Positions 1 through 8,570 of a stretch of DNA of 64,000 nt are shown here, piece by piece. The position numbers and the translations under genes were made by a program. Position 1 is the stretch's first letter. Each line of letters begins with the position of its first letter. The notes under the pieces are model-generated. The model was not told the origin of the DNA. It did not search any database and saw only the letters and a program-made list of their open reading frames with translations. Source of the stretch: Flavobacterium psychrophilum (GTDB lineage Bacteria > Bacteroidota > Bacteroidia > Flavobacteriales > Flavobacteriaceae); contig CAMAWT010000009.1 of assembly GCA_945862065.1 (NCBI GenBank), positions 56,408 through 120,407 of the forward strand, in the 5' to 3' direction.

Positions 1-1876
1 AAATAGATGCAATTTGATTTGGAGCTACATCTGTATAATGAACAGCAGAAGGTTCTACCACTGGGAAATCACCCTCTTCACGAGCAATAACTTTGTCAGC
101 AGTAATGTTTCCAACAGCATCCATTTCAATGTTTGCTTGAGAAATTAATTTACCTTCTTCTTCTTCAGCACTTAAATATACTGGAGTAGAAATTAAATCT
201 ACTTGACCATTTGTAACTTTACGGTAAGGTGTTTCAATGAATCCCATACCATTTACTTTGGCGTAAACCCCTAAAGATGAAATCAAACCAATGTTTGGTC
301 CCTCTGGTGTTTCAATTGGACATAAACGACCGTAGTGTGTGTAGTGAACGTCACGAACCTCGAAACCAGCTCTCTCTCTTGAAAGTCCACCTGGTCCAAG
401 TGCAGATAATCTTCTTTTATGGGTAATCTCAGCTAATGGATTCGTTTGATCCATGAATTGAGATAATTGGTTGGTACCAAAGAAAGAGTTGATTACTGAA
501 GATAATGTTTTAGCATTGATCAAATCAATAGGTGTAAACACCTCGTTATCTCTAACGTTCATTCTTTCTCTAATAGTTCTAGCCATACGAGCTAAACCAA
601 CTCCGAATTGTTGAGACAATTGTTCTCCAACTGTTCTAACACGACGGTTTGATAAGTGGTCAATATCATCAATATCAGCTTTCGCATTGATTAATTCTAT
701 CAAATATTTAATGATAGTAATGATATCTTCTTTAGTTAAAACTTGTTTTTCCATTGGAATATCAAGGTTTAACTTTTTGTTCATTCTATAACGACCAACT
801 TCACCTAAGTTATAACGTTGGTCAGAAAAGAATAATTTATCGATAATACCACGAGCCGTTTCTTCATCAGGCGGTTCAGCATTTCGTAATTGTCTATAAA
901 TGTGTTCAACAGCTTCTTTTTCAGAATTTGTTGGATCTTTTTGTAACGTGTTGTGGATAATTGCATAATCAACTTGATTATTATCCTCTTTATGTAATAA
1001 GATTACTTTTACATCAGCGTCAAGAATTTCCTCTACGTTATCTTTATCCAAGATTGTATCTCTATCAAGGATGATTTCATTACGTTCAATAGAAACTACT
1101 TCACCGGTATCTTCATCCACAAAATCTTCATGCCAAGTATTTAAAACTCTGGCAGCTAATTTTCTTCCTATATATTTTTTAAGACCTGTTTTAGAAACTT
1201 TAATTTCTTCTGCAAGGTCAAAAATTTCAAGAATATCTTTATCTCTTTCAAAACCGATAGCACGCAAAAGAGTTGTTACAGGTAATTTTTTCTTTCTATC
1301 AATGTATGCATACATTACATTATTGATATCAGTTGCAAATTCTATCCAAGAACCTTTAAAAGGTATTACTCTGGCAGAATATAATTTGGTTCCATTTGCA
1401 TGGAATGATTGTCCAAAGAAAACCCCTGGAGAACGGTGTAATTGAGAAACTACAACACGTTCGGCACCATTGATTACAAAAGTACCGCTTGGAGTCATAT
1501 AAGGTATAGTACCTAAATAAACGTCTTGAACTATTGTTTCAAAATCCTCATGTTCAGGATCTGTACAATATAGTTTAAGGCGCGACTTTAATGGCACACT
1601 ATACGTTAAACCTCTTTCGATACACTCTTGAATGGTATACCTTGGTGGATCTACAAAATAATCAAGGAATTCTAATACAAATTGGTTTCTTGTATCGGTT
1701 ATTGGAAAATTTTCCATGAAGGTATTGTATAAACCTTCGTTGCCTCTTTCGTCAGATTTAGTTTCCAGTTGGAAAAAATCTTGAAACGATTTAACCTGTA
1801 CGTCCAGGAAATCTGGATATTGAGGTATGTTTTTAGTAGAGGCAAAATTCAATCTTTCAGTCTGATTTGTTATCAT
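1..1876 (-). CDS. rpoB: DNA-directed RNA polymerase subunit beta, N-terminal part
   Basis: This is the beta subunit of RNA polymerase, running off the left edge of the window. The visible part encodes the first 625 residues and starts [16 protein letters not shown], which I recognise as the usual flavobacterial RpoB start. ATG at 1876 is the only sensible start. The frame stays open from there to the window edge. It follows rplL in the standard rplKAJL-rpoB order, separated by 257 bp that contain a strong hairpin. The region around 1071-1445 also reads open on the plus strand, but that is only a shadow of this gene. Confidence 0.97.
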   Translation of the reverse strand, partial: MITNQTERLNFASTKNIPQYPDFLDVQVKSFQDFFQLETKSDERGNEGLYNTFMENFPITDTRNQFVLEFLDYFVDPPRYTIQECIERGLTYSVPLKSRLKLYCTDPEHEDFETIVQDVYLGTIPYMTPSGTFVINGAERVVVSQLHRSPGVFFGQSFHANGTKLYSARVIPFKGSWIEFATDINNVMYAYIDRKKKLPVTTLLRAIGFERDKDILEIFDLAEEIKVSKTGLKKYIGRKLAARVLNTWHEDFVDEDTGEVVSIERNEIILDRDTILDKDNVEEILDADVKVILLHKEDNNQVDYAIIHNTLQKDPTNSEKEAVEHIYRQLRNAEPPDEETARGIIDKLFFSDQRYNLGEVGRYRMNKKLNLDIPMEKQVLTKEDIITIIKYLIELINAKADIDDIDHLSNRRVRTVGEQLSQQFGVGLARMARTIRERMNVRDNEVFTPIDLINAKTLSSVINSFFGTNQLSQFMDQTNPLAEITHKRRLSALGPGGLSRERAGFEVRDVHYTHYGRLCPIETPEGPNIGLISSLGVYAKVNGMGFIETPYRKVTNGQVDLISTPVYLSAEEEEGKLISQANIEMDAVGNITADKVIAREEGDFPVVEPSAVHYTDVAPNQIASI

Positions 1877-2072
1877 CAATGGACAAAATTTTGATTTAAA
1901 AAAAGTAATTTTTGTGTAAAACACTGTTTAATTTATACTTTCTTTTTGTAATCAATACATCTTTAAAAATAAGCTAATAAGTTTATTTTCTTTCATCGTA
2001 ATGATCAAAAACTTTTTCGTATTTTAAACTAATTTATAATAAAACTGGTAATAATTTTATTATACGAAAAAT

Positions 2073-2111
2073 GGTTTAGGTCATTGAGTGACTAAACTCA
2101 AGACCTAAACC
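2073..2111 (-). terminator. Hairpin in the rplL-rpoB gap (attenuator or terminator)
   Basis: GGTTTAGGTC at 2073-2082 pairs with GACCTAAACC at 2102-2111. TTGAGT at 2084-2089 then pairs with ACTCAA at 2096-2101, giving a 16-bp stem with one bulged base and a 6-nt loop. Read on the minus strand it follows the rplL stop and is followed by an ATTTTT tract. In Escherichia coli a partial terminator sits in the same gap and lowers rpoBC expression relative to ribosomal genes. A similar role here is inference. Confidence 0.7.
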
Positions 2112-2133
2112 TTGTTCTAAAACTATGTAAGAG

Positions 2134-2505
2134 TTATTTTAACTCAACAACAGCTCCAGCTTCTTCTAAAGATTTTTTCAAACCTTCTGCTTCTGCTTTA
2201 GAAACTCCTTCTTTAATATTAGCTGGAGCTCCATCTACAATATCTTTAGCTTCTTTCAATCCTAAACCAGTTAATTCTTTAACTGCTTTTACAACTGCAA
2301 GTTTAGAAGCACCAGCTTCTTTTAATACTACTGTGAATTCTGTTTGCTCTTCTGCAGCACCAGCATCTCCACCACCAGCAGCAACCACAACAGCTGCAGC
2401 AGCAGGCTCAATACCATACTCATCTTTTAAAATTGTAGCTAAATCATTAACTTCTTTAACTGTTAAGTTTACTAATTGTTCTGCGAATTGTTTCAAATCT
2501 GCCAT
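2134..2505 (-). CDS. rplL: 50S ribosomal protein bL12 (L7/L12)
   Basis: This 123-residue stalk protein binds translation GTPases such as EF-Tu and EF-G. The N-terminal dimerisation helices (about 1-35), the Ala/Gly-rich flexible hinge (about 36-52, [12 protein letters not shown]) and the globular C-terminal domain (about 53-123, with [12 protein letters not shown] and KSLEEAGA) are all visible and of normal length. It lies 55 bp downstream of rplJ and is presumably cotranscribed with it. The following hairpin at 2073-2111 separates it from rpoB. Confidence 0.98.
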   Translation of the reverse strand: MADLKQFAEQLVNLTVKEVNDLATILKDEYGIEPAAAAVVVAAGGGDAGAAEEQTEFTVVLKEAGASKLAVVKAVKELTGLGLKEAKDIVDGAPANIKEGVSKAEAEGLKKSLEEAGAVVELK

Positions 2506-2560
2506 TTTTTCTATCGTTTAAAATGTTTTGTAATTATTTTTTTTATTCAGTGCGTACTAA

Positions 2561-3061
2561 TTATTCTGCAACTTCTCCTTTTAATTCTGCGTTGTTTAAT
2601 AATGCAGAAATAATTCGTTTTGCAGGTGATTGAAGTAATCCAATGATATCTCCAATAACTTCTTCTTTAGATTTAAGTGCTGCTAAGCTATCTAAAAGAT
2701 TGTCGCCAATATAAATTTCGCTATTGATGTAAGCCCCTTTAAAAACTGGTTTATCCGATTTTTTACGGAAGTCTTTAAGAATTTTAGCAGGAACGTTTGC
2801 TACATCAGAAATAAAGATTGATGAATTTCCTTTTAATATTGTTGGTAAATCTCCATAATCGTTGGCAGATGCTTCCATTGCTTTTTCAAGCAAAGTGTTT
2901 TTTACAACTTCTAATTTAACACCTGCTTTAAAACAAGCTCTTCTTAAATTTGAAGTAGTTTCTGCATTCAATCCAGAAGTATCAACAATATATATAATAT
3001 TACATTGAGCCAACTTTGCAGTTAAATCTTCTATCGCGATTGATTTTTCTTCTCTAGTCAT
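2561..3061 (-). CDS. rplJ: 50S ribosomal protein uL10
   Basis: uL10 anchors bL12 dimers to the large subunit. The 166-residue product has the typical N-terminal MTREEKSIAIEDLTAKL, the NTLLEKAM segment in the RNA-binding domain and a C-terminal helix (SPAKRIISALLNNA) that carries bL12. It lies between rplA (23 bp upstream) and rplL. In other bacteria uL10 represses its own operon through an mRNA leader; I could not define such a leader here because the gap to rplA is short. Confidence 0.97.
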   Translation of the reverse strand: MTREEKSIAIEDLTAKLAQCNIIYIVDTSGLNAETTSNLRRACFKAGVKLEVVKNTLLEKAMEASANDYGDLPTILKGNSSIFISDVANVPAKILKDFRKKSDKPVFKGAYINSEIYIGDNLLDSLAALKSKEEVIGDIIGLLQSPAKRIISALLNNAELKGEVAE

Positions 3062-3084
3062 AATAAAATTTGTTTAACTACCAA

Positions 3085-3774
3085 TTATACTGCTTTAGGA
3101 TCTAAAGCAATAGCAGGACTCATGGTGCTTGATAAGTAAATAGACTTAATATAAGTACCTTTAGCTGCAGTTGGTTTTAATTTAATTAATGTTTGAATAA
3201 TTTCGTGAGCGTTCTCAACAATTTTGTCTGAATCAAAAGAGATTCTTCCAATACCTGCGTGAACAATACCAGTTTTGTCAACTTTAAAGTCAATTTTACC
3301 AGCTTTTACCTCTGCAACTGCTTTACCAATTTCCATTGTTACAGTTCCAGTTTTTGGGTTTGGCATTAAACCTCTAGGTCCTAAAATTCGTCCTAATGGT
3401 CCTAATTTTCCCATGATAGCCGGCATCGTGATTATCACATCAACATCAGTCCAACCGTCTTTAATTTTTTGAAGGTAATCGTCTAAACCTACATAGTCAG
3501 CACCAGCAGCTTTTGCTTCAGCTTCTTTATCTGGAGTAACTAAAGCTAAAACTTTAGTATCTTTTCCAGTACCATGAGGTAAGGTTACAACACCTCTTAC
3601 CATTTGATTTGCTTTTCTTGGATCAACTCCTAGTCGAACAGCAATATCTACAGACTCATCAAATTTTGCAGAAGCAACTGTTTTCAATAAAGATGAAGCA
3701 TCTTTTAATGAGTACAATTTATTCTTTTCAATTTTTGAAGCAGCCTCTTTTTGTTTTTTTGTCAATTTTGCCAT
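3085..3774 (-). CDS. rplA: 50S ribosomal protein uL1
   Basis: uL1 forms the mobile L1 stalk at the E site. The 229-residue length and signatures [27 protein letters not shown] (here [16 protein letters not shown]) and IGRISF match the family over its whole length. The start at 3774 lies 9 bp after the rplK stop, so the two are clearly one transcription unit. Nothing is unusual about the product. Confidence 0.98.
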   Translation of the reverse strand: MAKLTKKQKEAASKIEKNKLYSLKDASSLLKTVASAKFDESVDIAVRLGVDPRKANQMVRGVVTLPHGTGKDTKVLALVTPDKEAEAKAAGADYVGLDDYLQKIKDGWTDVDVIITMPAIMGKLGPLGRILGPRGLMPNPKTGTVTMEIGKAVAEVKAGKIDFKVDKTGIVHAGIGRISFDSDKIVENAHEIIQTLIKLKPTAAKGTYIKSIYLSSTMSPAIALDPKAV

Positions 3775-3783
3775 ATCTTACTC

Positions 3784-4224
3784 TTATTTTAGAGGAGAAT
3801 CTCCACTTACGGTTATACCCATAGATCTAGCTGTTCCAGCAATCATACTCATTGCAGCTTCAGGTGTGAATGAATTTAAATCAGTCATCTTGTCATCGGC
3901 GATAGCTCTAATCTGATCCCAAGTTATGTTAGCAACTTTTTTACGATTAGGCTGTCCTGACCCAGATTTTAATTTAGCAGCATCCAATAACTGAATTGCA
4001 GCGGGCGGAGTTTTTACAACAAAATCAAACGATTTGTCTTTATACACAGTAATTTGTACTGGTAAAACTTTGCCAGGTTGATCTTGGGTTCTCGCATTAA
4101 ATTGCTTACAGAACTCCATGATATTAACCCCAGCAGCTCCCAAAGCAGGTCCAACCGGTGGCGACGGGTTCGCAGCACCTCCCTTAACTTGTAGTTTAAC
4201 TACTTTACTAATTTCTTTAGCCAT
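3784..4224 (-). CDS. rplK: 50S ribosomal protein uL11
   Basis: uL11 forms the GTPase-associated centre of the large subunit with 23S rRNA. The 146-residue product carries the N-terminal proline-rich segment ([26 protein letters not shown]) and a C-terminal RNA-binding domain ending in [10 protein letters not shown]. It follows nusG after 67 bp and precedes rplA by 9 bp, the standard nusG-rplK-rplA order. Confidence 0.98.
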   Translation of the reverse strand: MAKEISKVVKLQVKGGAANPSPPVGPALGAAGVNIMEFCKQFNARTQDQPGKVLPVQITVYKDKSFDFVVKTPPAAIQLLDAAKLKSGSGQPNRKKVANITWDQIRAIADDKMTDLNSFTPEAAMSMIAGTARSMGITVSGDSPLK

Positions 4225-4291
4225 TTTTTAAAAAATTTAATACATCTCTCAATTGGAAGCGATTGATGTTATTTATATATGTAACAAAAAA

Positions 4292-4843
4292 TTATACTTT
4301 TTCAACTTGCATAAAACTCAATTCAAGCGGTGTTCTTCTTCCGAAGATTTTAACCATCACTTCTAGTTTACGCTTTTCTTCATTGATTTTTTCAATAGTT
4401 CCATTGAAACCATTAAAAGGACCGTCAATAACTTTAATAGTTTCATCTATTTTGTATGGTATTGCTTGGTTATCAGCTGTTACAGCTAACTCATCAACTT
4501 TACCTAACATTCTATTTACTTCTGATATCCGCAAAGGAACTGGATCTCCGTTTTTAACCTCTCCTAAAAATCCTATTACACTTGTAATTGATTTAATTAT
4601 ATGAGGGATTTCTCCAGTTAAATTGGCTTCAATCATAACATAACCAGGAAAATAAACTTTATCTTTGATAAGTTTTTTTCCATCGCGTACTTGAACTACC
4701 TTCTCTGTGGGTACTAATACCTGAGAAATATAGTCTTCTAATCCTAGTCTGTTAATCTCAGTCTCAATATAAGATTTAACCTTATTCTCTTGACCGCTTA
4801 CAGCTCGGACTACGTACCATTTTTTTACATTATTATCAGCCAT
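4292..4843 (-). CDS. nusG: Transcription termination/antitermination factor NusG
   Basis: NusG binds RNA polymerase and couples it to Rho or the ribosome. The 183-residue protein starts with the NGN-domain motif KKWYVVRAVSGQENKVK (residues about 7-23) and contains VYFPGYVMIE. It ends with a KOW domain (IKVIDGPFNGFNGTIEKINEEK, then LEVMVKIFGRRTPLELSF). It lies 7 bp after secE, so the two are cotranscribed as in most bacteria. Confidence 0.97.
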   Translation of the reverse strand: MADNNVKKWYVVRAVSGQENKVKSYIETEINRLGLEDYISQVLVPTEKVVQVRDGKKLIKDKVYFPGYVMIEANLTGEIPHIIKSITSVIGFLGEVKNGDPVPLRISEVNRMLGKVDELAVTADNQAIPYKIDETIKVIDGPFNGFNGTIEKINEEKRKLEVMVKIFGRRTPLELSFMQVEKV

Positions 4844-4850
4844 AAGAAAA

Positions 4851-5051
4851 CTATGCTTTTTTTATCCAATTAAAAAAACCTTCAATTGCTTTAGCAAAAA
4901 GCTCATCAACTCCCCATGTTAACATAGCAAATATCAATGAAAATACTGCTACAACAATAGTAAGTTTTTGTACTTCAGCCCATTCTGGCCAAGTTACATT
5001 TGATTTTAACTCTTCAAATGCTTCTGAAAAATAATTAAATACTTTTGACAT
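4851..5051 (-). CDS. secE: Preprotein translocase subunit SecE
   Basis: This 66-residue protein is the single-span form of SecE, which clamps SecY in the plasma membrane. An amphipathic N-terminal helix (about 1-25, with FEELKSNVTWPEWAEVQ) precedes one transmembrane helix (about 28-46, LTIVVAVFSLIFAMLTWGV). The conserved TWP motif is present. It sits between tRNA-Trp and nusG, a very widespread arrangement. Confidence 0.96.
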   Translation of the reverse strand: MSKVFNYFSEAFEELKSNVTWPEWAEVQKLTIVVAVFSLIFAMLTWGVDELFAKAIEGFFNWIKKA

Positions 5052-5068
5052 GTTATTGTTTTTATTTG

Positions 5069-5139
5069 CACGGGCGGAGGGATTCGAACCCCCATCAACG
5101 GTTTTGGAGACCGCTATTCTACCCTTGAACTACGCCCGT
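5069..5139 (-). tRNA. tRNA-Trp (anticodon CCA)
   Basis: The minus strand folds as a complete cloverleaf. Acceptor arms ACGGGCG and CGCCCGT pair fully, the anticodon loop is CTCCAAA (anticodon CCA), and the T-loop is TTCGAAT. The 3' CCA is not encoded. It lies between tuf and secE, the usual place for this gene. Confidence 0.96.
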
Positions 5140-5145
5140 ATTATA

Positions 5146-5175
5146 AAACCAGTAGTGCCAAAACACTACTGGTTT
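5146..5175 (-). terminator. Hairpin downstream of tuf
   Basis: AAACCAGTAGTG at 5146-5157 and CACTACTGGTTT at 5164-5175 form a perfect 12-bp stem with a 6-nt loop. On the minus strand it follows the tuf stop and is followed by a short T tract before tRNA-Trp. It could terminate part of the tuf transcripts or mark an RNA-processing site ahead of the tRNA. Confidence 0.7.
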
Positions 5176-5196
5176 AAAAAAATTGTTTTATAGAAA

Positions 5197-6384
5197 TTAT
5201 TCTACGATTTCAGTAACTTGTCCAGCACCAACTGTTCTACCACCTTCACGGATAGCGAAACGTAAACCTACGTTCATTGCAATTGGGCTTAATAAAGATA
5301 CATCAATTGTTAAGTTATCACCTGGCATAACCATTTCAACTCCTGTAGGCAACATGATTACTCCTGTTACGTCAGTTGTACGAACGTAAAACTGTGGACG
5401 GTAGTTATTATGGAATGGTGTGTGACGACCACCTTCTTCTTTTTTCAAGATATAAACCTCAGCTTTAAATTTAGCATGTGGTTTTACAGATCCTGGCTTA
5501 ACGATTACCATTCCTCTTTTGATATCTTCTTTAGCAACACCTCTTAACAAGATACCTGCATTATCTCCAGCCTCACCTCTATCAAGGATTTGACGGAACA
5601 TTTCGATACCTGTAATAGTTGAAGTTAATTTTTCAGCACCCATACCGATGATTTCAACAGGATCTCCTGTATTACAAACTCCAGTTTCGATACGACCTGT
5701 AGCAACAGTTCCACGACCTGTGATTGTAAATACATCTTCAACTGGCATCAAGAATGGTTTTTCTGTATCACGGATTGGCTCTTCGATCCAAGCATCAACA
5801 GCTTCCATCAATTCAATAATTTTAGGAACCCAAGCAGGATCGTTGTTTAATCCTCCTAAAGCTGAACCTTGAATTACTGGTCCATTATCTCCATCATATT
5901 CGTAGAAAGATAATAAATCTCTGATTTCCATTTCTACTAATTCTAATAATTCCGCGTCATCAACCATATCCACTTTGTTCATGAATACAACGATTCTTGG
6001 AATACCAACTTGACGTCCTAAAAGGATGTGCTCACGTGTTTGTGGCATTGGACCATCTGTAGCAGCAACTACTAAGATAGCTCCGTCCATTTGAGCAGCA
6101 CCAGTTACCATGTTCTTTACGTAATCCGCGTGACCTGGACAGTCAACGTGTGCGTAGTGACGGTTTGCTGTTTCATACTCAACGTGTGAAGTATTAATTG
6201 TAATACCTCTTTCTTTTTCTTCTGGAGCATTATCAATTTGATCAAATGATTTTGCTTGACAGTAACCAGCATCAGATAATACTTTCGTGATTGCTGCTGT
6301 TAAAGTTGTTTTACCGTGATCCACGTGTCCGATCGTACCAATATTTAAGTGTGGTTTCGAACGGTTAAAGGTTTCTTTTGCCAT
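5197..6384 (-). CDS. tuf: Elongation factor Tu
   Basis: EF-Tu delivers aminoacyl-tRNA to the ribosome. The 395-residue protein has the G1 P-loop GHVDHGKT (residues 19-26), the switch region ending [15 protein letters not shown] (G3), NKVD (G4) and the beta-barrel domains 2 and 3 through the C-terminal [10 protein letters not shown]. Length and motifs are normal. It lies after the Thr-Tyr-Thr tRNA cluster with no promoter motif in the short gap, so cotranscription with those tRNAs is likely. Confidence 0.98.
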   Translation of the reverse strand: MAKETFNRSKPHLNIGTIGHVDHGKTTLTAAITKVLSDAGYCQAKSFDQIDNAPEEKERGITINTSHVEYETANRHYAHVDCPGHADYVKNMVTGAAQMDGAILVVAATDGPMPQTREHILLGRQVGIPRIVVFMNKVDMVDDAELLELVEMEIRDLLSFYEYDGDNGPVIQGSALGGLNNDPAWVPKIIELMEAVDAWIEEPIRDTEKPFLMPVEDVFTITGRGTVATGRIETGVCNTGDPVEIIGMGAEKLTSTITGIEMFRQILDRGEAGDNAGILLRGVAKEDIKRGMVIVKPGSVKPHAKFKAEVYILKKEEGGRHTPFHNNYRPQFYVRTTDVTGVIMLPTGVEMVMPGDNLTIDVSLLSPIAMNVGLRFAIREGGRTVGAGQVTEIVE

Positions 6385-6441
6385 TTTACTTAATTTTTAA
6401 TCTTAGTTTATATTTATTAGTGTTCAAATATTCTTTTTTTG

Positions 6442-6513
6442 AGCCAATGACGGGAATTGAACCCGTGACCTCTTCCTTACCAAGGAAGCACTCTACCCCT
6501 GAGCTACACCGGC
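6442..6513 (-). tRNA. tRNA-Thr (anticodon GGT)
   Basis: The minus strand gives acceptor arms GCCGGTG and CATTGGC (one G-T pair), anticodon stem CTTCC/GGAAG with loop TTGGTAA (anticodon GGT), and T-loop TTCAATT. The 3' CCA is not encoded. It directly precedes tuf, as thrT does in Escherichia coli. Confidence 0.95.
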
Positions 6514-6583
6514 GGTAAAGTTTGTTTCATATTTAAGTTTCACGCTTTTAAAACTTGAAACTTGAAACTTTTAACTTTTTTAG

Positions 6584-6664
6584 TGGGGAGAGCAGGATTC
6601 GAACCTGCGAAGTTTACACAGCAGATTTACAGTCTGCCCTCGTTGGCCGCTTGAGTATCTCCCC
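6584..6664 (-). tRNA. tRNA-Tyr (anticodon GTA)
   Basis: The minus strand gives acceptor arms GGGGAGA/TCTCCCC, anticodon stem GCAGA/TCTGC with loop CTGTAAA (anticodon GTA), the long variable arm expected of bacterial tRNA-Tyr, and T-loop TTCGAAT. The 3' CCA is not encoded. Confidence 0.95.
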
Positions 6665-6690
6665 TAACCAATATTTTCAATAAATCAAAG

Positions 6691-6764
6691 AGCCGGCGGA
6701 GGGACTCGAACCCACGACCTGCTGATTACAAATCAGCTGCTCTAGCCAACTGAGCTACGCTGGC
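6691..6764 (-). tRNA. tRNA-Thr (anticodon TGT)
   Basis: The minus strand gives acceptor arms GCCAGCG/CGCCGGC (one mismatch-tolerant pair), anticodon stem GCTGA/TCAGC with loop TTTGTAA (anticodon TGT), and T-loop TTCGAGT. It is the first gene of the tRNA-tuf transcription unit. Confidence 0.95.
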
Positions 6765-6773
6765 AATATACAT

Positions 6774-6801
6774 TAAAAAAGTCCGCTATTTCTAACGGAC
6801 T
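6774..6801 (-). terminator. Terminator of hpf, overlapping the next promoter's start region
   Basis: On the minus strand AGTCCGTTA and TAGCGGACT form a 9-bp stem (one G-T pair) closed by a GAAA tetraloop and followed by TTTTTT. This is a textbook intrinsic terminator after hpf. The tRNA-tuf promoter motif lies immediately upstream at 6803-6810, so transcripts from it would begin at or inside this hairpin. Confidence 0.85.
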
Positions 6802-6802
6802 G

Positions 6803-6831
6803 CAAATGTAGACAATTTATTTTTTAATCAA
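6803..6831 (-). promoter_or_regulatory. Promoter of the tRNA-Thr/Tyr/Thr-tuf operon
   Basis: On the minus strand TACATTTG (6810-6803) matches the Bacteroidetes -7 consensus TAnnTTTG. A TTG (6831-6829) lies 18 nt upstream and fits the -33 element. It is placed about 40 bp before the first tRNA. Confidence 0.75.
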
Positions 6832-6854
6832 AATATTTTTTTGTGTTTTTTCAA

Positions 6855-7157
6855 TTAAATATGTGAACTTATTTTTTCTTTTCGTTTCACCACAATTCTT
6901 TCAAGTGATTCTGATGCTAATTCTACCGCTTCTTCAAAAGATTTGCATTGTTTTTTGACCAAAAAATCATCGCCGGGAACGTGGATCTTTATTTCGGCGA
7001 TTTTATTTTCTTTATCGCTTGTGTTTTCTACCTTCAAAAAAACGTCTGTTGAAACAATTTTATCGTAAAATTTTTCTAGTTTCAACATTCTGTCTTGGAT
7101 GAAATCTACTAACTTTTTGTCAACATTAAAGTTTACTGCGTGAACATTTACCTTCAT
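6855..7157 (-). CDS. hpf: Ribosome hibernation-promoting factor (HPF/RaiA family)
   Basis: This 100-residue protein belongs to the short HPF/YfiA family, which binds the 30S decoding channel in slow-growing cells. It begins MKVNVHAVNFNVDKKLVDFI and shows the beta-alpha-beta-beta-beta-alpha pattern, ending with a basic helix (LERIVVKRKEKI). I chose ATG 7157; an in-frame TTG two codons upstream gives an unlikely start. It lies 28 bp after the xerC-like gene and is followed by a strong terminator. The short form lacks the long C-terminal dimerisation domain. Confidence 0.92.
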   Translation of the reverse strand: MKVNVHAVNFNVDKKLVDFIQDRMLKLEKFYDKIVSTDVFLKVENTSDKENKIAEIKIHVPGDDFLVKKQCKSFEEAVELASESLERIVVKRKEKISSHI

Positions 7158-7185
7158 AATCAAAATTTTTTAATGGTTGTATAAA

Positions 7186-8079
7186 TTATTTTTGATTTCT
7201 AGGATGGGCTTTCCCATATACTTGCTTCAATTCTGCCAAGCTACTGTGTGTGTAAACTTGTGTTGACGCCAAACTAGAGTGACCTAATATTTCTTTGACA
7301 GAATTTAAATCGGCTCCGTTATTGAGCATGTGGGTAGCAAAAGTATGTCTTAAAATATGCGGACTCTTTTTTACCTTCTCAGAAACACCACTAAAGTAAT
7401 GATTTATTAATCGATACACAAAAGAATCGTTCATTTTAACTCCTTTTAACAATAAAAAAAGATATTCAGTGTCTTTAATATTTTCAATTTCAGAACGTTC
7501 TGAAATATATTTTTTTAATTGATCGTTAATAATTGTTAAAACGGGAATGATTCGCTCTTTATTTCGTTTACCCAATACCTTAATTGTATTGTTATAAAAA
7601 TCAACATTTTGCAACTTTAAATGAATCAATTCGGTTCGTCTTATTCCGGTGGTATAAAATAGGTCTATGATTAACTTATCTCGTGTACCTTCAAATCCGA
7701 CTGGATAAGTGATGTTATGCAACACATTATTGAGTTCGTTTTCTGAAAAAGGAATTTGAATTTTTTTGGGAGATTTTAATGATTTGTGTTTTACTAAAGG
7801 ATTGATTTCTATTTGGCTGATCTTTTGTAGAAATTTGTAAAACGATTTTAACGACGAAATTTTTCTGTTTATAGAGCTGTTTGAAACACCGTTTTCAACC
7901 ATTTCTACAATCCAACTTCTAATTAAACTGTAGTTTACACTTTGTAATGGTATTGCATCAAAATTTATTTCGATGAATTTTTGGAAAAATAGTAAATCGT
8001 TTACGTAGGCGTTTACGGTATGTAATGAATAGTTTTTTTCGTGAAGTAGGTATTCTTGAAATGCTTTTATAGAATCCAT
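7186..8079 (-). CDS. xerC: Tyrosine recombinase, XerC/XerD type
   Basis: This 297-residue protein has an N-terminal SAM-like core-binding domain (about 1-90) and a C-terminal catalytic domain. All active residues of the tyrosine-recombinase family are visible: R147, K171, H241, R244, H267 and nucleophile Y276 (VYTHSS context). Its length and place between rpsU and hpf fit a housekeeping Xer protein that resolves chromosome dimers, rather than a phage or integron integrase. No flanking att-like repeats were seen. The choice between XerC and XerD is uncertain. Confidence 0.9.
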   Translation of the reverse strand: MDSIKAFQEYLLHEKNYSLHTVNAYVNDLLFFQKFIEINFDAIPLQSVNYSLIRSWIVEMVENGVSNSSINRKISSLKSFYKFLQKISQIEINPLVKHKSLKSPKKIQIPFSENELNNVLHNITYPVGFEGTRDKLIIDLFYTTGIRRTELIHLKLQNVDFYNNTIKVLGKRNKERIIPVLTIINDQLKKYISERSEIENIKDTEYLFLLLKGVKMNDSFVYRLINHYFSGVSEKVKKSPHILRHTFATHMLNNGADLNSVKEILGHSSLASTQVYTHSSLAELKQVYGKAHPRNQK

Positions 8080-8097
8080 TACAGTTTTTTAATAAAA

Positions 8098-8139
8098 AAT
8101 CGTTAGCACAAAGTTATAAAACTTTTGATACTAACGATT
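8098..8139 (-). terminator. Terminator of rpsU
   Basis: AATCGTTAG and CTAACGATT form a 9-bp outer stem, with an inner AAAGTT/AACTTT pairing. The minus strand continues into TTTTTTATT. The descending arm contains TAACTTTG, the putative xerC promoter. Confidence 0.85.
8109..8116 (-). promoter_or_regulatory. Putative -7 element for the xerC-hpf unit
   Basis: TAACTTTG on the minus strand fits TAnnTTTG and lies about 30 bp before the xerC start, inside the rpsU terminator stem. No clear -33 TTG was found. Confidence 0.5.
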
Positions 8140-8162
8140 ATTATTCGGGCTTAAAAAGTAAA

Positions 8163-8357
8163 TTAGCTTTCTAAGTTGTCTCTCATGTTCTGAATGTAAG
8201 CCGCTTTTTGGAATTTCATTCTATTGGTAACAGAAGGTTTGATGAAAGCTTGACGTGCACGTAACTGACGAACAGTTCCTGTTTTATCAAATTTTCTTTT
8301 ATAGCGCTTTAATGCTCTATCGATATTTTCTCCGTCTTTAATTGGTATAATTAACAT
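8163..8357 (-). CDS. rpsU: 30S ribosomal protein bS21
   Basis: This 64-residue protein starts MLIIPIKDGENIDRALKRYKRKF and is basic throughout, as bS21 is. In Bacteroidetes ribosomes bS21, with bS6 and bS18, helps hide the 3' end of 16S rRNA, so most genes do not use a Shine-Dalgarno sequence. This gene is the visible exception, with a near-perfect one at 8367-8376. That fits the published model of rpsU autoregulation in Flavobacteriia. It has its own promoter motif and terminator. Confidence 0.97.
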   Translation of the reverse strand: MLIIPIKDGENIDRALKRYKRKFDKTGTVRQLRARQAFIKPSVTNRMKFQKAAYIQNMRDNLES

Positions 8358-8366
8358 AATATAGAC

Positions 8367-8376
8367 ACCTCCTCTC
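8367..8376 (-). promoter_or_regulatory. Strong Shine-Dalgarno sequence of rpsU
   Basis: The minus strand reads GAGAGGAGGT, then GTCTATATT and the ATG. AGGAGGTG is fully complementary to the 16S rRNA 3' end. Most other gene starts in the window have only A-rich sequence here. This also fixes the rpsU start at 8357. Confidence 0.9.
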
Positions 8377-8386
8377 GTTAAGGGTG

Positions 8387-8394
8387 CAAAATTA
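8387..8394 (-). promoter_or_regulatory. -7 promoter element of rpsU
   Basis: TAATTTTG on the minus strand matches TAnnTTTG and lies 30 bp before the rpsU ATG, just upstream of the Shine-Dalgarno sequence. Confidence 0.7.
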
Positions 8395-8440
8395 GATTAT
8401 TTTTTTGAATTGGAACTATAAATTAAAAAAATAATTTGAA

Positions 8441-8536
8441 AATTAGATAATGAGTTAATTAGATAATGAGTTAATTAGATAATTAGCGAATTATATAATT
8501 CATAATGGAATTTGAAATTGTTATTGAAATTGTTAT
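8441..8536. repeat. Two short AT-rich tandem repeats
   Basis: AATTAGATAATGAGTT occurs twice in tandem (8441-8456, 8457-8472) with a partial third copy. TGAAATTGTTAT then occurs twice at 8513-8536. Together they fill most of the 213-bp gap between rpsU and the next minus-strand gene. I see no gene in the gap. Confidence 0.8.
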
Positions 8537-8570
8537 TAAAATTGATTTTTGATGTTGCTATTGAAAACAG

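Noticed and set aside
1071..1445. Plus-strand open frame of 124 codons
   Set aside because: It lies entirely antisense to rpoB and has no independent support.
7186..8079. Tyrosine recombinase as the integrase of a mobile element
   Set aside because: It sits in a conserved rpsU-xerC-hpf setting without cargo genes or att-like repeats, so a housekeeping Xer role fits better.
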